DNA from: Microbacterium sp. RU1D
GTDB taxonomy: Bacteria; Actinomycetota; Actinomycetes; Actinomycetales; Microbacteriaceae
DNA length: 64,000 nucleotides
Direction: 5' to 3'
Assembly: GCF_900156435.1 (NCBI RefSeq)
Contig: NZ_FTPQ01000001.1
Coordinates: 1,736,001 to 1,800,000 of the forward strand
Positions 42,054 through 51,300 of the stretch are shown here, one piece after another. Numbering within the stretch: position 1 is the stretch's first letter; every line of letters starts with the position of its first letter. The translations under genes and the position numbers were made by a program. Below the pieces are notes generated by a model. It was not told the origin of the DNA. It did no database searches and worked only from the letters and a program-made list of their open reading frames with translations.

Positions 42054-42694
42054 GCGCAGGCCCGAGCGGGTCGTCCAACGTCGAGGTGGAGTCGAAGTAC
42101 GACGTCGACGATGACACCCCCCTGCCCGACTGGTCGGCCCTGCCGGGGGTGGTGACGGTCGCCGGTCCCGAGCCGCGCGACCTCGACGCGCGCTACCTCG
42201 ACACCCCCGCGGGCGATCTGGCCCGCGCCGGCGTCGCGGTGCGCCGCCGTTCGGGCGGTCCCGACGCCGGCTGGCACGTGAAGGGCCCAGCCCAGGGCGC
42301 CGGCCGCACCGAAACGCAGTGGCCGCTCGAGGACGACGTCGACCCCGACGCCGATCCGGTGATGCCTCCGGCGGTCCAGGATGCCGTCTCCTCGATCGCT
42401 CAGCCGCCCTTCACCGCCCTCGCGCGCTTGCGCAACCACCGCACGGCGTACTCGCTGCGCGACGCGGCGGGTGACGAGGTCGCCGAGTTCGTCGACGACC
42501 GCGTCCGTGCGCGCGACGAGCGTCGGGGCGTGGAATCCTCCTGGCGTGAATGGGAGGTCGAGCTCGGCCCCGCCGGGCCGGCCGACGACGAGGGTCGCGC
42601 GGTGTTCTTCGCGGCGGTCGACGCCGCCGTCTCCGCCGCGGGGGGCCGCCCCGCGGCGTCCGGTTCGAAGCTCGCCCGCGCCCTCGGACACTGA
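42050..42694 (+). CDS. CYTH domain protein
   Basis: A 214-residue protein with the CYTH signature ExExK (VEVESKYDV, about residues 11-19) and later acidic and basic strands (AVRRRSGG, WHVKGP, RLRNHRTAY, WREWEVELG). The fold binds triphosphate groups with metal ions; family members are adenylate cyclases, thiamine triphosphatases or inorganic triphosphatases. TTG 42050 overlaps the preceding stop. The last 40 bases are the first copy of a 62-bp tandem repeat that continues beyond the stop codon. Confidence 0.85.
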   Translation: MSAGPSGSSNVEVESKYDVDDDTPLPDWSALPGVVTVAGPEPRDLDARYLDTPAGDLARAGVAVRRRSGGPDAGWHVKGPAQGAGRTETQWPLEDDVDPDADPVMPPAVQDAVSSIAQPPFTALARLRNHRTAYSLRDAAGDEVAEFVDDRVRARDERRGVESSWREWEVELGPAGPADDEGRAVFFAAVDAAVSAAGGRPAASGSKLARALGH

Positions 42695-42838
42695 AAGTCC
42701 GCCTTCACGAGCCCGCGGCATGCGGTTGGAAGAGAGCGCGCGCTCTCGGGGACGGAAGGTCCGTCCTCGTGCCCCCGCGGCATCCGGTTCGCACCCGGCG
42801 CGTGCTCTCGGGGAGGGGGCGTCCAACCCCCGTGCCCT
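42653..42838. repeat. 62-bp tandem repeat, three copies
   Basis: Copies start at 42653, 42715 and 42777, each opening with GCGGC(A/G)T(C/G)CGGTT and containing a GCG-CTCGG block. Period is exactly 62. The first copy is the 3' end of the CYTH gene plus the bases after the stop; copies two and three are noncoding. 62 is not a multiple of three. Confidence 0.75.
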
Positions 42839-42906
42839 CACGACGCCCGCGGGGATGCCGCCGCGGTGGGAGGCCCACTCGAAGCGCGAGCCGGTGCCCG
42901 TCCACG

Positions 42907-42943
42907 ACGAAGGCCCGCCCGGATGAACCGGGCGGGCCTTCGT
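42907..42943. terminator. Terminator of lpdA
   Basis: A perfect 16-bp stem (arm ACGAAGGCCCGCCCGG) with a 5-base loop, 13 bases past the lpdA stop on the minus strand. It could also serve the converging CYTH gene. Confidence 0.85.
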
Positions 42944-42956
42944 GCTGATCGGGGGA

Positions 42957-44354
42957 TCAGAGGTTGATCATGTGCCCCGCGAGACCGTGGAAGGCCTCCT
43001 GCAGGCCCTCCGACAGCGTCGGGTGGGTGTGCACGTTGCGGGCCGCCTCGAGCGCGGTCAGGTCCCACTTCTGCGCGAGCGTGAGCTCGGGCAGTAGCTC
43101 GGAGACGTCGGGGCCGATGAGGTGGCCGCCGATGAGCTCGAGGGTCTCGGCGTCGGCGACGAGCTTGACGAAGCCGACGGGCTCGCCCAGGCCGTTGGCC
43201 TTGCCGTTGGCGGAGAAGGGGAACTTCGCGACCTTGATGTCGTGACCGGCGTCGCGCGCCTGCTGCTCGGTGAGGCCGAACGAAGCGACCTGCGGGTTGC
43301 AGAAGGTGGCGCGCGGCATGTTGCGGTAGTCGCCGAGGGTCTGCGTCTCGGCGTTGCCGATGGTCTCGGCCGCGACCACGCCCTGCGCCTCGGCCACGTG
43401 GGCGAGCTGCAGCTTCGCGGTGACGTCGCCGATGGCGTAGATGTGCGGCACGTTGGTGCGCATGTGGTCGTCGATGTCGATGGCGCCGCGCTCGGTCAGC
43501 TTCACGCCGGTGTTCTCGAGACCGAAGCCGTCGACCTTGGGGGCGAATCCGATCGACATGAGCACGCGGTCGGCGTCGATCGACCCGGTCGAGCCGTCCT
43601 TCGCGGTGTACGCGACGGTGACCTTGTCGCCGTGGTCGGTGACGGAGTCGACCTTCGTCGAGGTGAGGATGTCGACGCCGTAGCCCTTGTACTGCTTCTG
43701 GATCTCCTTCGACACCTCGGCGTCTTCGTTGGGGAGCGCACGGTCGAGGAACTCGATGATCGTGACCTTCACGCCGTAGTTCGTCATGACGTAGGCGAAC
43801 TCCATGCCGATGGCGCCGGCGCCGACGATGACGATCGAGGCGGGGAGCTCGCGGGTGAGGATCTGCTCCTCGTAGGTGACGACGTTCTCCGACAGGGTGA
43901 CGCCGGGCAGGAGGCGAACGGTCGAGCCGGTGGCGATGATGACGTTGTCGAAGGTGATCTGCTCCTTCGAGCCGTCGGTCTTGGTCACGTCGATGGTGTG
44001 GTCGTCGGCGAAGTATCCGCGGCCCTCGTACTCGGTGACCTTGTTCTTCTTCATCAGGTAGTGGATGCCCTTGACGTGGCCGGCGGCGACGCTGCGCGAG
44101 CGGTCGAACGCCTTGCCGAAGTCGAAGGTGACGTCACCCGAGATGCCGAACAGATCGGCCTTCGCGTGGAACGTGTGCGCGAGGTCGGCGTTGCGCAGGA
44201 GGGCCTTGGAGGGGATGCAGCCGACGTTGAGGCACACACCGCCCCAGTACTTCTCTTCGACGATCGCGACCGACAGTCCGAGCTGTGCGCCGCGGACGGC
44301 GGCGACGTACCCGCCGGGACCCGCACCAAGAATGACCAGATCGTAATGAGGCAT
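42957..44354 (-). CDS. lpdA: Dihydrolipoyl dehydrogenase (E3)
   Basis: Flavoprotein that reoxidises dihydrolipoamide in pyruvate and 2-oxoglutarate dehydrogenase complexes. The 465-residue product has the FAD motif [11 protein letters not shown], the redox disulfide in [13 protein letters not shown], an NAD-binding [12 protein letters not shown], and the C-terminal His-Glu pair in [13 protein letters not shown]. It is a single transcript: TAGGCT lies six bases before ATG 44354 and a strong terminator follows. The encoded enzyme is the partner of complexes regulated by GarA-type proteins, whose gene lies 1.1 kb away. Confidence 0.96.
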   Translation of the reverse strand: MPHYDLVILGAGPGGYVAAVRGAQLGLSVAIVEEKYWGGVCLNVGCIPSKALLRNADLAHTFHAKADLFGISGDVTFDFGKAFDRSRSVAAGHVKGIHYLMKKNKVTEYEGRGYFADDHTIDVTKTDGSKEQITFDNVIIATGSTVRLLPGVTLSENVVTYEEQILTRELPASIVIVGAGAIGMEFAYVMTNYGVKVTIIEFLDRALPNEDAEVSKEIQKQYKGYGVDILTSTKVDSVTDHGDKVTVAYTAKDGSTGSIDADRVLMSIGFAPKVDGFGLENTGVKLTERGAIDIDDHMRTNVPHIYAIGDVTAKLQLAHVAEAQGVVAAETIGNAETQTLGDYRNMPRATFCNPQVASFGLTEQQARDAGHDIKVAKFPFSANGKANGLGEPVGFVKLVADAETLELIGGHLIGPDVSELLPELTLAQKWDLTALEAARNVHTHPTLSEGLQEAFHGLAGHMINL

Positions 44355-44360
44355 GCCTCC

Positions 44361-44366
44361 AGCCTA
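44361..44366 (-). promoter_or_regulatory. -10 box of lpdA (leaderless)
   Basis: TAGGCT on the minus strand, six bases before ATG 44354. Confidence 0.5.
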
Positions 44367-45005
44367 TCGCCCGGTGGTGCCGCCACCGGCGGTGTTCCGG
44401 CGCCCGCGTGAGGCGAAGACGTAGACGAGCACGCCGGCCACGATCACCAGCGCCACGGCCAGCAGGATCCACGGCAGGGGGGAGGCCTCCGACGACTCCT
44501 GGACCGGTGCCGGGGTGGTCTCGGCGGTCTCCGTCGGCGCGGGGGAGGCGGCCGCGGTGGGCGAGGGGGAAGAAGAGGTCGTCGGCGTCGCGGTCGGGGT
44601 GGGCGAGGCCTCGGGCACCGTGAAAGCGAACGAGCCGTCGATGGGGTGGCCGTCGCTGGACACGACGCGCCACTTCACGGTCACGGCCCCGGATGCCGCG
44701 CCCGTCAGCTCCTGGGTCACCTCCGGGCCCGCCGGCTCGGGGTCGCCCGCCGTCAACGATGCCCCGCTCGCGTCGGTGACCTCCACGACCGTCGCCCCCG
44801 CGTCGGTGAGGACGTCGGCGCTGAAGGTGAGGGTGATCTGCGGCGGCAGGGCGTCGAGGACGGCATCGGCCGAGGGGTCGGTCGAGACGAGTTCGTCGTG
44901 CGCGGCGGCGGGCGACGCCGGGGCGAGGAGCGCTGCGGCGGCCAGCAGGGCGGATGCCAGGACGGCGGGGAGGGTGCGCCGGCGCGGCGCCAGGGAGGAC
45001 GTCAT
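44364..45005 (-). CDS. CopC-domain protein, membrane-anchored
   Basis: A 213-residue exported protein. A signal peptide (LPAVLASALLAAAALL, cleavage after PAAA) exposes His at the mature N-terminus (HDELVSTDPS), a copper-binding feature of CopC. The domain ends with SSDGHPIDGSFAFTV, also typical. A Ser/Thr/Pro-rich linker (residues 135-175) and one membrane helix (LPWILLAVALVIVAGVLVYV) with a basic tail follow. It probably binds copper outside the membrane. No YcnJ/CopD gene is adjacent. Predicted leaderless from TAGGGT at 45012. Confidence 0.92.
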   Translation of the reverse strand: MTSSLAPRRRTLPAVLASALLAAAALLAPASPAAAHDELVSTDPSADAVLDALPPQITLTFSADVLTDAGATVVEVTDASGASLTAGDPEPAGPEVTQELTGAASGAVTVKWRVVSSDGHPIDGSFAFTVPEASPTPTATPTTSSSPSPTAAASPAPTETAETTPAPVQESSEASPLPWILLAVALVIVAGVLVYVFASRGRRNTAGGGTTGR

Positions 45006-45011
45006 CCCTCG

Positions 45012-45017
45012 ACCCTA
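45012..45017 (-). promoter_or_regulatory. -10 box of the CopC-domain gene (leaderless)
   Basis: TAGGGT on the minus strand, six bases before ATG 45005. Confidence 0.45.
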
Positions 45018-45163
45018 ACGAGGGCGTCGACCCCGACGGGCCGGGAGGAGGGCGCTTGCGGTGTCCGTTCGCCGCCCTTGAGACTGTCGGTCCGAGGCCC
45101 GTGAACCTGTCGGCCGAAGGCCCCCTGGGCCTGTCGAAGGGTCCGGGACCCCCCTCCGGTTCC

Positions 45164-45188
45164 GGTGGCTTCGACGGGCTCAGCCACC
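45164..45188. repeat. 25-bp palindromic REP-like element, GGTGGC type
   Basis: Arms GGTGGCT / AGCCACC pair perfectly; the core carries CGACGGG. It keeps the stem of the GGTCCC type with changed bases on both sides, that is, by compensating changes. Confidence 0.8.
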
Positions 45189-45291
45189 TCTCGCCCGAGG
45201 GGGTCGTGAGCCCGTCGCACGGTCCTCCGGCGACGACGACCGCACCCTCCGCCTCCTGTCCGCACCACCGTGCACTCCTCACCCGCCACAC

Positions 45292-45320
45292 CCGTCGTGT
45301 CGCCGGACTCGACACGACGG
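45292..45320. other. Perfect hairpin in the garA upstream region
   Basis: CCGTCGTGTCG (45292-45302) pairs perfectly with CGACACGACGG (45310-45320), loop of seven. No gene ends nearby, so it is not an obvious terminator. Confidence 0.6.
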
Positions 45321-45486
45321 ACCCCGGGTCGATAGGTTCGAGTGTCTCGTCGGCCGCCTCCGCGCCCCGAACCGCGGTGTCCGGTGTCGACGAAAACAGA
45401 CACATCACGCATCACCATGGCCTGCGCGAGGTCGGCTCCCCGTTCGTTCTGGACCGATCGGTTATGGTGAATATGAAGGAGAAGCC

Positions 45487-45975
45487 GTGGACGAGACCAG
45501 CCGATTCGATCGAGACGAGATCCGACGCGCGGCCGACGCCGTCGCCCGCGATCGCTCGCACGACACGACCCAGACCCATGACGCCGATCTGTCGTTCGTC
45601 CCCTTCGGAGCCGACCTCACCGAGGCCGAGCTCGAGGCCATCGACGCGCTGCCTTCGGGTGCGGCTCTGCTGATCGTGCGTTCGGGTCCCACGACCGGGG
45701 CCCGCTATCTCCTCGACACCGACGTCACCACCGTCGGTCGTCATCCCGAGGCCGACCTCTTCTTCGACGACGTGACCGTGTCGCGTCGCCACGCCGAGAT
45801 CATCCGCTCCGGCACCGCCTTTGAGATCGTCGACCAGCGCTCGCTCAACGGCAGCTACGTCAACGGCGAGCGCGTCGACCGCTCCGCTCTCGTCAACGGC
45901 TCCGAGGTGCGCATCGGCAAGTTCCGCCTGAACTTCTTCGGTTCGCCGGTCGACCTGCCCGCGGCAGAGCACTGA
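45487..45975 (+). CDS. garA: FHA-domain regulator, GarA/OdhI type
   Basis: A 162-residue protein with a 60-residue N-terminal tail and one FHA domain (GRHPEADLFFDDVTVSRRHAEI, then SLNGSYVNG). GarA and OdhI bind and inhibit 2-oxoglutarate dehydrogenase and related enzymes until a PASTA kinase phosphorylates a Thr pair in the tail. That motif is ETTS in mycobacteria; here the equivalent place reads DTTQT. GTG 45487 follows GGAG by six bases. It is followed directly by ftsR. Confidence 0.9.
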   Translation: MDETSRFDRDEIRRAADAVARDRSHDTTQTHDADLSFVPFGADLTEAELEAIDALPSGAALLIVRSGPTTGARYLLDTDVTTVGRHPEADLFFDDVTVSRRHAEIIRSGTAFEIVDQRSLNGSYVNGERVDRSALVNGSEVRIGKFRLNFFGSPVDLPAAEH

Positions 45976-46661
45976 TGGCGGCAGCCCCCTCCCGTGGTCG
46001 TCAGGCGGCTGCGGGGCTGCTCAGCATCGGTCAGGTGCTCGCGCGCCTGACCCCCGACTTCCCGGCGCTGACCTCGAGCAAGCTGCGCTTCCTCGAGGTG
46101 CAGGGCATCGTCTCGCCCACCCGCACCGAGTCGGGATACCGCAAGTTCTCGCCGGCCGATCTCGAGCGGCTGCGCCTGGCGTTGACGCTCCAGCGCGACC
46201 ACTACCTCCCGCTCGTCGTCATCCGCGACTACCTCGAAGACCTCGACGCCGGTCGCAACCCCGCCCCGCCCACGGCGATCCCGTCGATGACCACCGCGCC
46301 GCGTCGCTACCGACGAGACGAGCTGCTCGCGGCCGCCGGTGCAGGCCCGCAGCTGCTCAACGACGCGGTGAGCACCGGCGTCATAACCGGGGCCGAGACG
46401 TATTCCGAGCAGACGGTCACGCTGCTGCGCGCCCTCGTCGCCCTCGACCGCCATGGCATCGAGCCGCGTCACGTGCGCGCGCTGCGCCAGAGCGCGGAGC
46501 GCGAGGTCTCGCTCGTCGAATCCGCCCTGTCGGCGCTGCTGCGTCGCCCGGATGCCGCCTCGCGGGCCCGTGCGAGCGAGCTCGCCCCCGAGCTCGCGGG
46601 CCGTCTCGACGAGGTGCGCACGCTGTTCGTCCGCGACGCGATCGAGCGGATGCTGTCCTGA
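45975..46661 (+). CDS. ftsR: MerR-type transcriptional regulator FtsR
   Basis: A 228-residue regulator with a MerR-like DNA-binding domain (LLSIGQVLARL, SSKLRFLEVQGIVSPTRTESGYRKFS, residues 16-60) and a helical C-terminal region. Its position after garA matches the FtsR gene of corynebacteria and mycobacteria, which activates ftsZ expression; the role here is inferred from position and sequence. It shares one base with the garA stop (TGATG). Confidence 0.9.
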   Translation: MAAAPSRGRQAAAGLLSIGQVLARLTPDFPALTSSKLRFLEVQGIVSPTRTESGYRKFSPADLERLRLALTLQRDHYLPLVVIRDYLEDLDAGRNPAPPTAIPSMTTAPRRYRRDELLAAAGAGPQLLNDAVSTGVITGAETYSEQTVTLLRALVALDRHGIEPRHVRALRQSAEREVSLVESALSALLRRPDAASRARASELAPELAGRLDEVRTLFVRDAIERMLS

Positions 46662-46757
46662 TCGCGACACGCCGCGGCCCTCGGAGCGGATGTCATTGCC
46701 GGGGGACCCTCGCTGATCTAGCGTGGAACCAACGAGCCGATGAGGAGGGACGCGAGC

Positions 46758-47303
46758 ATGAACGCTGGCGACGCACTCGGTGAACCCCGGTTCGCCGCCG
46801 ACCTCCTCTTCACCGACGGTCTGCCCGAGATGGACGACGACATCGGCTATCGGGGCGCCGTCGCCGCGCGTGCGGCCGGTATCACGTACCGCCAGCTCGA
46901 CTACTGGGCCCGCACCGAGCTGGTCGTCCCGACCGTCCGCGGAGCGAGCGGTTCCGGCTCGCAGCGCCTCTACGGCTTCCGCGACATCCTCGTGCTGAAG
47001 CTCGTCAAGCGCCTTCTCGACACGGGTATCTCGCTGCAGCAGATCCGCACGGCCGTCGATCAGCTGCGCGCCGCCGGCATCCGCGATCTGGCCGGCACGA
47101 CCCTCATGAGCGACGGCGCGTCGGTGTACCTGTGCACCTCGAACGACGAGGTCATCGACCTCGTCAGCCGCGGCCAGGGCGTGTTCGGCATCGCGGTGGG
47201 CAAGGTGCTCCGCGAGGTCGAGTCGACCCTCGTCGACTTCGAGGCGGCCGCCCCTGAGGCCGTCGACGAGCTCGCCGCCCGTCGCGCCGCCCGCACCGCC
47301 TGA
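46758..47303 (+). CDS. MerR-type regulator, second of the garA cluster
   Basis: A 181-residue regulator with a MerR domain lacking the usual N-terminal start (YRGAVAARAAGITYRQLDYWARTELVVPTVR) and a conserved C-terminal half. In mycobacteria a bifunctional nuclease gene lies between ftsR and this gene; here only 96 bases separate them. AGGAGGG stands eight bases before ATG 46758. It is closed by a perfect 28-bp palindrome. Confidence 0.88.
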   Translation: MNAGDALGEPRFAADLLFTDGLPEMDDDIGYRGAVAARAAGITYRQLDYWARTELVVPTVRGASGSGSQRLYGFRDILVLKLVKRLLDTGISLQQIRTAVDQLRAAGIRDLAGTTLMSDGASVYLCTSNDEVIDLVSRGQGVFGIAVGKVLREVESTLVDFEAAAPEAVDELAARRAARTA

Positions 47304-47320
47304 GGCGCTCCACCTCTCCT

Positions 47321-47348
47321 GATCCCGGATGCCGCGGCATCCGGGATC
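47321..47348. terminator. Perfect 28-bp palindrome after the second MerR gene
   Basis: GATCCCGGATGCCG followed immediately by its complement, with no unpaired loop. It probably ends transcription of the garA cluster. Confidence 0.7.
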
Positions 47349-47362
47349 TGCGTATCTGCTCG

Positions 47363-47426
47363 CGCGAGTCGCCAGAACCCGTCGCTTTGGAACCTCCCGA
47401 AGCGACCGATTCCGGCGACTCACGCG
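47363..47426. terminator. Long imperfect hairpin before the convergent ParA gene
   Basis: Arms of about 26 bases (GCG-GAGTCGCC-GAA-GTCGCTT pattern) with four mismatches and a loop of about 11 bases. It resembles the long convergent hairpin at 36069 in place and build, not in sequence. Confidence 0.6.
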
Positions 47427-47491
47427 GGGACAGCTGTGAACGGAAACGCCGCCCCGACTGCATGGCAGCGGGACGGCGTCTCGGAAGGAGC

Positions 47492-48304
47492 TCAGGCCTG
47501 AGGGGACTCGTTCTCCACCGGGATGCGCCCCGTCCGCACGATGCGGTCGAGCAGGGCGTCGAAATCGGCCGCGAGCTCCTGCGCCGAGTCGCCGGGCCAC
47601 ACGTGCAGCGGCTTCGCGGCGCCCTGGGCCTGTTGAAGCGACGTGCGCTCGGGCAGCTGCGGGTTGAGCACGAGCGGGCCGAACATGTCGCGCAGTTCCT
47701 TGATGCGGAACTGGTGCTCGATCGACTGCGGCCGGACGCGGTTGACCACGACGCCGAGGGGCTGCAGACGCGGGGACAGGCCGCGGCGGATCTCCTCGAT
47801 CGCCCGCAGTGCGCGGTCGGCGGCGGCGACGGAGAAGAGCCCGGGCTCGGTGACGACCACGACGCGGTCGCTCGCGGCCCACGCGGTGCGCGTCAGGGCG
47901 TTGAGCGAGGGGGCGCAGTCGATCAGCACGAGGTCGTAGTCGGCCTCGATCGTGGCGAGGGCCTCCTCGAGCTTCCACACGTCGCGCACGCTCGGGTGCG
48001 GACCGTCGAAGTTGATCGCCGACGGGCTGCCGATGAGCACGTCGATGGTGCCCGGATGCACCTTCGCCCACCCGCTCGAGGTGATCGCCTGACGCACGAC
48101 CTTCTCTTTCGGGTTCGCCAGGACATCGGCGATGTTGAGCCGGCCGGCGACCTGGATGTCCATCCCGGTCGACACGTCGGACTGAGGGTCGAGGTCGACG
48201 ACGAGAGTGCGAACGCCACGCGCGAAGGCGGCCGAAGCCAGCCCCAGTGTCACGGTCGTCTTGCCGACCCCGCCTTTGAGAGAGCTGACGGAGAGTACGT
48301 GCAC
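47492..48304 (-). CDS. Orphan ParA-family ATPase
   Basis: A 270-residue ParA/MinD-type ATPase with deviant Walker [14 protein letters not shown] at the very N-terminus, VVDLDPQSDVSTGMD and Walker B-like LVLIDCAPSLN. It has no parB next to it. Such orphans position protein clusters or chromosomes on the nucleoid; its cargo is unknown. GTG 48304 has TAACGT eight bases upstream. It is divergent from pyc. Confidence 0.9.
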   Translation of the reverse strand: MHVLSVSSLKGGVGKTTVTLGLASAAFARGVRTLVVDLDPQSDVSTGMDIQVAGRLNIADVLANPKEKVVRQAITSSGWAKVHPGTIDVLIGSPSAINFDGPHPSVRDVWKLEEALATIEADYDLVLIDCAPSLNALTRTAWAASDRVVVVTEPGLFSVAAADRALRAIEEIRRGLSPRLQPLGVVVNRVRPQSIEHQFRIKELRDMFGPLVLNPQLPERTSLQQAQGAAKPLHVWPGDSAQELAADFDALLDRIVRTGRIPVENESPQA

Positions 48305-48312
48305 GAGAGTCC

Positions 48313-48332
48313 ACGTTACCGTCCCCTAGGCT
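48313..48332. promoter_or_regulatory. Divergent -10 boxes for the ParA gene and pyc
   Basis: TAACGT on the minus strand (48313-48318) serves the ParA gene; TAGGCT on the plus strand (48327-48332) serves pyc with a leader of about 33 bases. They lie only eight bases apart, so the two promoters overlap. Confidence 0.4.
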
Positions 48333-48372
48333 GTGAGCACATTCAGCCCCGCCAGCTTGACGTGAGGTGCGC

Positions 48373-51300
48373 ATGTTCTCGAAAATCCTGGTCGCCAATC
48401 GCGGAGAGATCGCCATCCGCGCTTTCCGCGCCGCCTACGAGGTCGGAGCGCGCACCGTCGCGGTCTATCCCTACGAGGACCGGGCGTCGCTGCACCGTCT
48501 GAAGGCCGACGAGGCCTACCAGATCGGAGAGCGGGGCCACCCCGTGCGCGCCTACCTCGACGTCGACGAGATCATCCGCGTCGCGCGGGAGTGCGGAGCG
48601 GATGCCGTCTACCCCGGCTACGGGTTCCTCTCGGAGAACCCGGAGCTCGCCGAGAAGGCGGCCGCCCACGGCATCACCTTCATCGGCCCGCCCGCCGAGG
48701 TGCTGTCGATGGCGGGCAACAAGGTCACCGCCAAGGAGCACGCGATCGCCGCGGGCGTCCCGGTGCTGCGCTCCACCCCGGCGTCCGACGACATCGACGC
48801 CCTGCTGGCGCAGGCGGAGGAGATCGGCTTCCCCCTCTTCGCCAAGGCCGTCGCGGGTGGCGGCGGTCGCGGCATGCGACGCGTCGAGGCGCTGGGCGAG
48901 CTCGCGCCCGCCCTCGCCGAGGCGATGCGCGAGGCGCAGAGCGCCTTCGGCGATCCGCGCATGTTCCTCGAGCAGGCCGTGCAGCGCCCGCGTCACGTCG
49001 AGGTGCAGATCCTCGCGGATGCCACGGGCGAGACCGTCCACCTGTTCGAGCGCGACTGTTCGGTGCAGCGCCGCCACCAGAAGGTCATCGAGATCGCCCC
49101 GGCGCCCAACCTCGACGACGCCGTGCGTCAGGACCTTCACCGCTACGCCGTCGCCTTCGCCCGCTCGATCGGCTATCAGAACGCCGGCACCGTCGAGTTC
49201 CTGCTCGAGACCGCCGGTCCGCGCACGGGCGAGGTCGTCTTCATCGAGATGAACCCCCGCATCCAGGTCGAGCACACCGTGACCGAGGAGGTCACCGACG
49301 TCGACCTCGTGCAGTCGCAGATGCGCATCGCCGCGGGGCAGACCCTCGCCGACCTCCACCTCCGGCAGGACGACATCCACCTGCGGGGAGCGGCGCTGCA
49401 GTGCCGCATCACGACGGAGGACCCCACGCAGGGCTTCCGCCCCGACACCGGCAAGATCACCACCTACCGCTCGCCGGGTGGAGCCGGCATCCGTCTCGAC
49501 GGCGGCACGACCGCCGCGGGGTCGCAGGTGAGCCCGCATTTCGACTCGATGCTGTCGAAGCTGTCGTGCCGCGGCCGCGACTTCCCGGCGGCCGTCGCCC
49601 GTGCCCGGCGCGCCCTCGCCGAGTTCCGCATCCGCGGCGTCTCGACCAACATCCCGTTCCTGCAGGCCGTGCTCGATGACCCGGCGTTCGTGGCGGGCGA
49701 CCTCAGCACGTCGTTCATCGATGAGCGCCCCGAGCTGCTGAAGGGGCGCGAGTCGAAGGACCGCGGCACGAAGATCCTGTCGTGGCTCGTCGACACCACC
49801 GTGAACCGCCCGAACGGCGACAACCCGCTCTCGATCGACCCGGGCGCCAAGCTCCCGCGCATCGACCTGGCTGATGCCGCTCCCGCGGGGTCGCGCCAGC
49901 GTCTGCAGGAGCTGGGCCCGGTCGGCTTCGCCCGCGCGCTGCGCGAACAGACCGCCCTCGCCGTGACGGAGACGACTTTCCGCGACGCGCATCAGTCGCT
50001 CCTCGCGACGCGCGTGCGCACCCGCGATCTCGCGCGGGTCGCGCCGTATGTGGCGCGAATGACACCGGGACTGCTGTCGGTGGAGGCCTGGGGAGGCGCG
50101 ACCTACGACGTCGCGCTGCGCTTCCTCGGCGAAGACCCGTGGGAGCGCCTCGACGCGCTGCGTCAGGCCCTGCCGAACGTCGCGATCCAGATGCTGCTGC
50201 GCGGGCGCAACACCGTCGGCTACACCCCGTACCCGACGGAGGTCACCGATGCCTTCGTGGCCGAGGCCGCGGCATCCGGGGTCGACATCTTCCGGATCTT
50301 CGACGCGCTCAACGACGTCTCGCAGATGCGGCCGGCGATCGACGCGGTGCTGTCGACCGGCACCGCCGTCGCTGAGGTCGCGCTCTGCTACACCGGCGAT
50401 CTGCTCGACCCGGCGGAACACCTGTACACGCTCGACTACTACCTGCGCCTCGCGGAGCAGATCGTCGACGCGGGGGCGCACATCCTCGCGGTCAAGGACA
50501 TGGCGGGGCTGCTCCGGCCGGCCGCCGCCGCGAAGCTCGTCACCGCTCTCCGCGACCGTTTCGACCTCCCGGTGCACGTGCACACCCACGACACCGCGGG
50601 CGGCCAGCTCGCCACCCTGCTCGCCGCGTCGGCGGCGGGGGCGGATGCCGTGGACGCGGCCGCCGCGCCGATGGCCGGAACGACGAGCCAGCCCTCCCTC
50701 TCGGCCCTGGTCGCCGCCCTCGCCCACACCGAGCGCGACACGGGACTCGACCTCGCCGCCGTGAGCGACCTCGAGCCGTACTGGGAGGCGGTGCGTCATC
50801 TGTACCGCCCGTTCGAGTCGGGGCTGGCCGGACCCACCGGGCGCGTCTACCGCCACGAGATCCCGGGCGGTCAGCTGTCGAACCTCCGTCAGCAGGCGAT
50901 CGCGCTGGGTCTCGCCGACGACTTCGAGCTCATCGAAGACATGTACGCCGCGGCCGACCGCATCCTCGGACGCGTACCCAAGGTGACGCCGTCGTCGAAG
51001 GTCGTCGGCGACCTGGCCCTGCACCTCGCCGCGGTCAAGGCCGACCCCGCCGACTTTGAGCGCAACCCGGAGAAGTACGACGTCCCCGACTCCGTCGTGT
51101 CGTTCATGGCCGGCGAGCTCGGCGACCTGCCGGGCGGGTGGCCCGAGCCCTTCCGGTCGAAGGTGCTGGCCGGGCGGGATGCCAAGACGGGGGTCACCCC
51201 GCTCACCGACGGTGACGTCGCGGCGCTGGCGGGGGAGTCCGCCGAGCGGCGCGCGCGCCTGAACCACCTGCTGTTCCCGGCCCCGACGCGTACGTTCCTC

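Larger units (their letters stand above)
45018..45486. other. Noncoding region rich in palindromes
   Basis: About 470 bases with no convincing gene between two divergent transcripts. It holds one perfect REP-like element (45164-45188), degenerate relatives around 45085-45150, and a perfect 11-bp hairpin (45292-45320). The last 60 bases are AT-richer and probably hold the garA promoter (TATGGT near 45465). Confidence 0.6.

Noticed and set aside
42653..42838. CRISPR-like array
   Set aside because: The 62-bp units are contiguous and similar throughout; there are no constant repeats with unique spacers and no cas genes.
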